This document shows, piece by piece, positions 63,889 through 64,000 of a stretch of DNA of 64,000 bases. Numbering within the stretch: the first letter of the stretch is position 1; every line of letters begins with the position of its first letter. The position numbers were made by a program, and so were the translations under genes. Source of the stretch: Lysobacter auxotrophicus (GTDB taxonomy: Bacteria > Pseudomonadota > Gammaproteobacteria > Xanthomonadales > Xanthomonadaceae); the NCBI RefSeq assembly GCF_027924565.1, contig NZ_AP027041.1, positions 3,472,001-3,536,000 on the forward strand. Direction: 5' to 3'. A model generated the notes under the pieces. It worked only from the letters and a program-made list of their open reading frames with translations. It was not told the origin of the DNA and searched no databases.

Positions 63889-64000
63889 ATGTCCGGCACG
63901 CCCGTCGCCCCTTCCGCCGGCCTCCAGGCCGCCGTCGCGCGCCCCAGCGGCCGCGCACCCGCGCAGATGCGCGAAGTCCGCATCGAACGCGGCTACACCC
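63889..64000 (+). CDS. rph: Ribonuclease PH (5' end, cut by window edge)
   Basis: Only 37 codons are visible. After an N-terminal extension of about 17 residues it reads ARPSGRAPAQMREVRIERGY, the start of RNase PH (usually RPSGR...LRPVRIERG). The enzyme trims the 3' ends of tRNA precursors using phosphate. The extension is unusual, since most homologues begin shortly before RPSGR, but no later start codon is suitable except the Met inside that segment. Confidence 0.9.
   Translation, partial: MSGTPVAPSAGLQAAVARPSGRAPAQMREVRIERGYT

Overview
The window looks like chromosomal DNA of a high-GC gammaproteobacterium of the Xanthomonadaceae, most likely Lysobacter or a close relative. The grounds are strong G/C at third codon positions, protein sequences of Xanthomonas/Lysobacter type, glycolytic genes in a fba, pyk, pgk, gapA, tkt series on one strand, the pilMNOPQ operon divergent from the class A penicillin-binding protein, and several families of short palindromic intergenic repeats. 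Nothing looks like a prophage, insertion sequence, CRISPR array, tRNA or rRNA. The species call is inference, because no search was run.

Layout. 1-4.8 kb (minus strand): class I aldolase (cut by the window edge), a small lipoprotein with a full metzincin zinc motif, pyruvate kinase, a HAD phosphatase and phosphoglycerate kinase. 4.9-9.8 kb (plus): a cobalamin riboswitch with its own sigma70 promoter ahead of class Ia ribonucleotide reductase (nrdA, nrdB), then a DUF4019 protein. 9.9-15.6 kb (minus): a DUF2339/DUF3999 envelope pair, a truncated hemoglobin and gapA. An exact FNR-type box lies between gapA and the divergent ompW. 15.8-21.1 kb (plus): OmpW, an S1/P1 nuclease, a Blh-type sulfur metallo-hydrolase with two half-size YeeE/YedE transporters, and a large acetyl-CoA hydrolase/transferase. 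21.6-26.7 kb (minus): transketolase and two tandem dicarboxylate/cation symporters. 26.7-33.7 kb (minus): a complete Bat-type operon (MoxR, DUF58, DUF4381, BatA, fused BatB-BatC, BatD) joined by start/stop overlaps. 33.9-34.5 kb: an alternating A-B-A-B-A tandem repeat array. 34.5-39.5 kb (minus): pilMNOPQ. 39.8-43.2 kb (plus): PBP1a and an orphan protein. 43.2-49.8 kb (minus): a membrane protein, citrate synthase, ribosomal protein L31 type B, and a cluster of glucokinase, glycosylasparaginase, CutC and nucleoside hydrolase. 49.9-52 kb: recG. 52.1-58.3 kb: a TonB-dependent receptor, a diheme cytochrome lipoprotein and a beta-helix lipoprotein, divergent from an AraC regulator. 58.3-64 kb: a DUF1232 protein, ridA, spoT, rpoZ, gmk, yicC and the start of rph.

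How the parts work together. Most of the window is core metabolism and envelope biology: lower glycolysis and the pentose phosphate link, dNTP synthesis, type IV pilus assembly, peptidoglycan synthesis, the TCA entry enzyme and the stringent response. The least explained parts are the beta-helix/diheme cytochrome/TonB/AraC cluster, the repeat array between moxR and pilQ, the metzincin lipoprotein, and the regulation of nrdAB. At nrdAB, the 3' conserved segment of the riboswitch can pair perfectly over 9 bp with a downstream leader segment that also has its own local hairpin, which suggests a switching mechanism.
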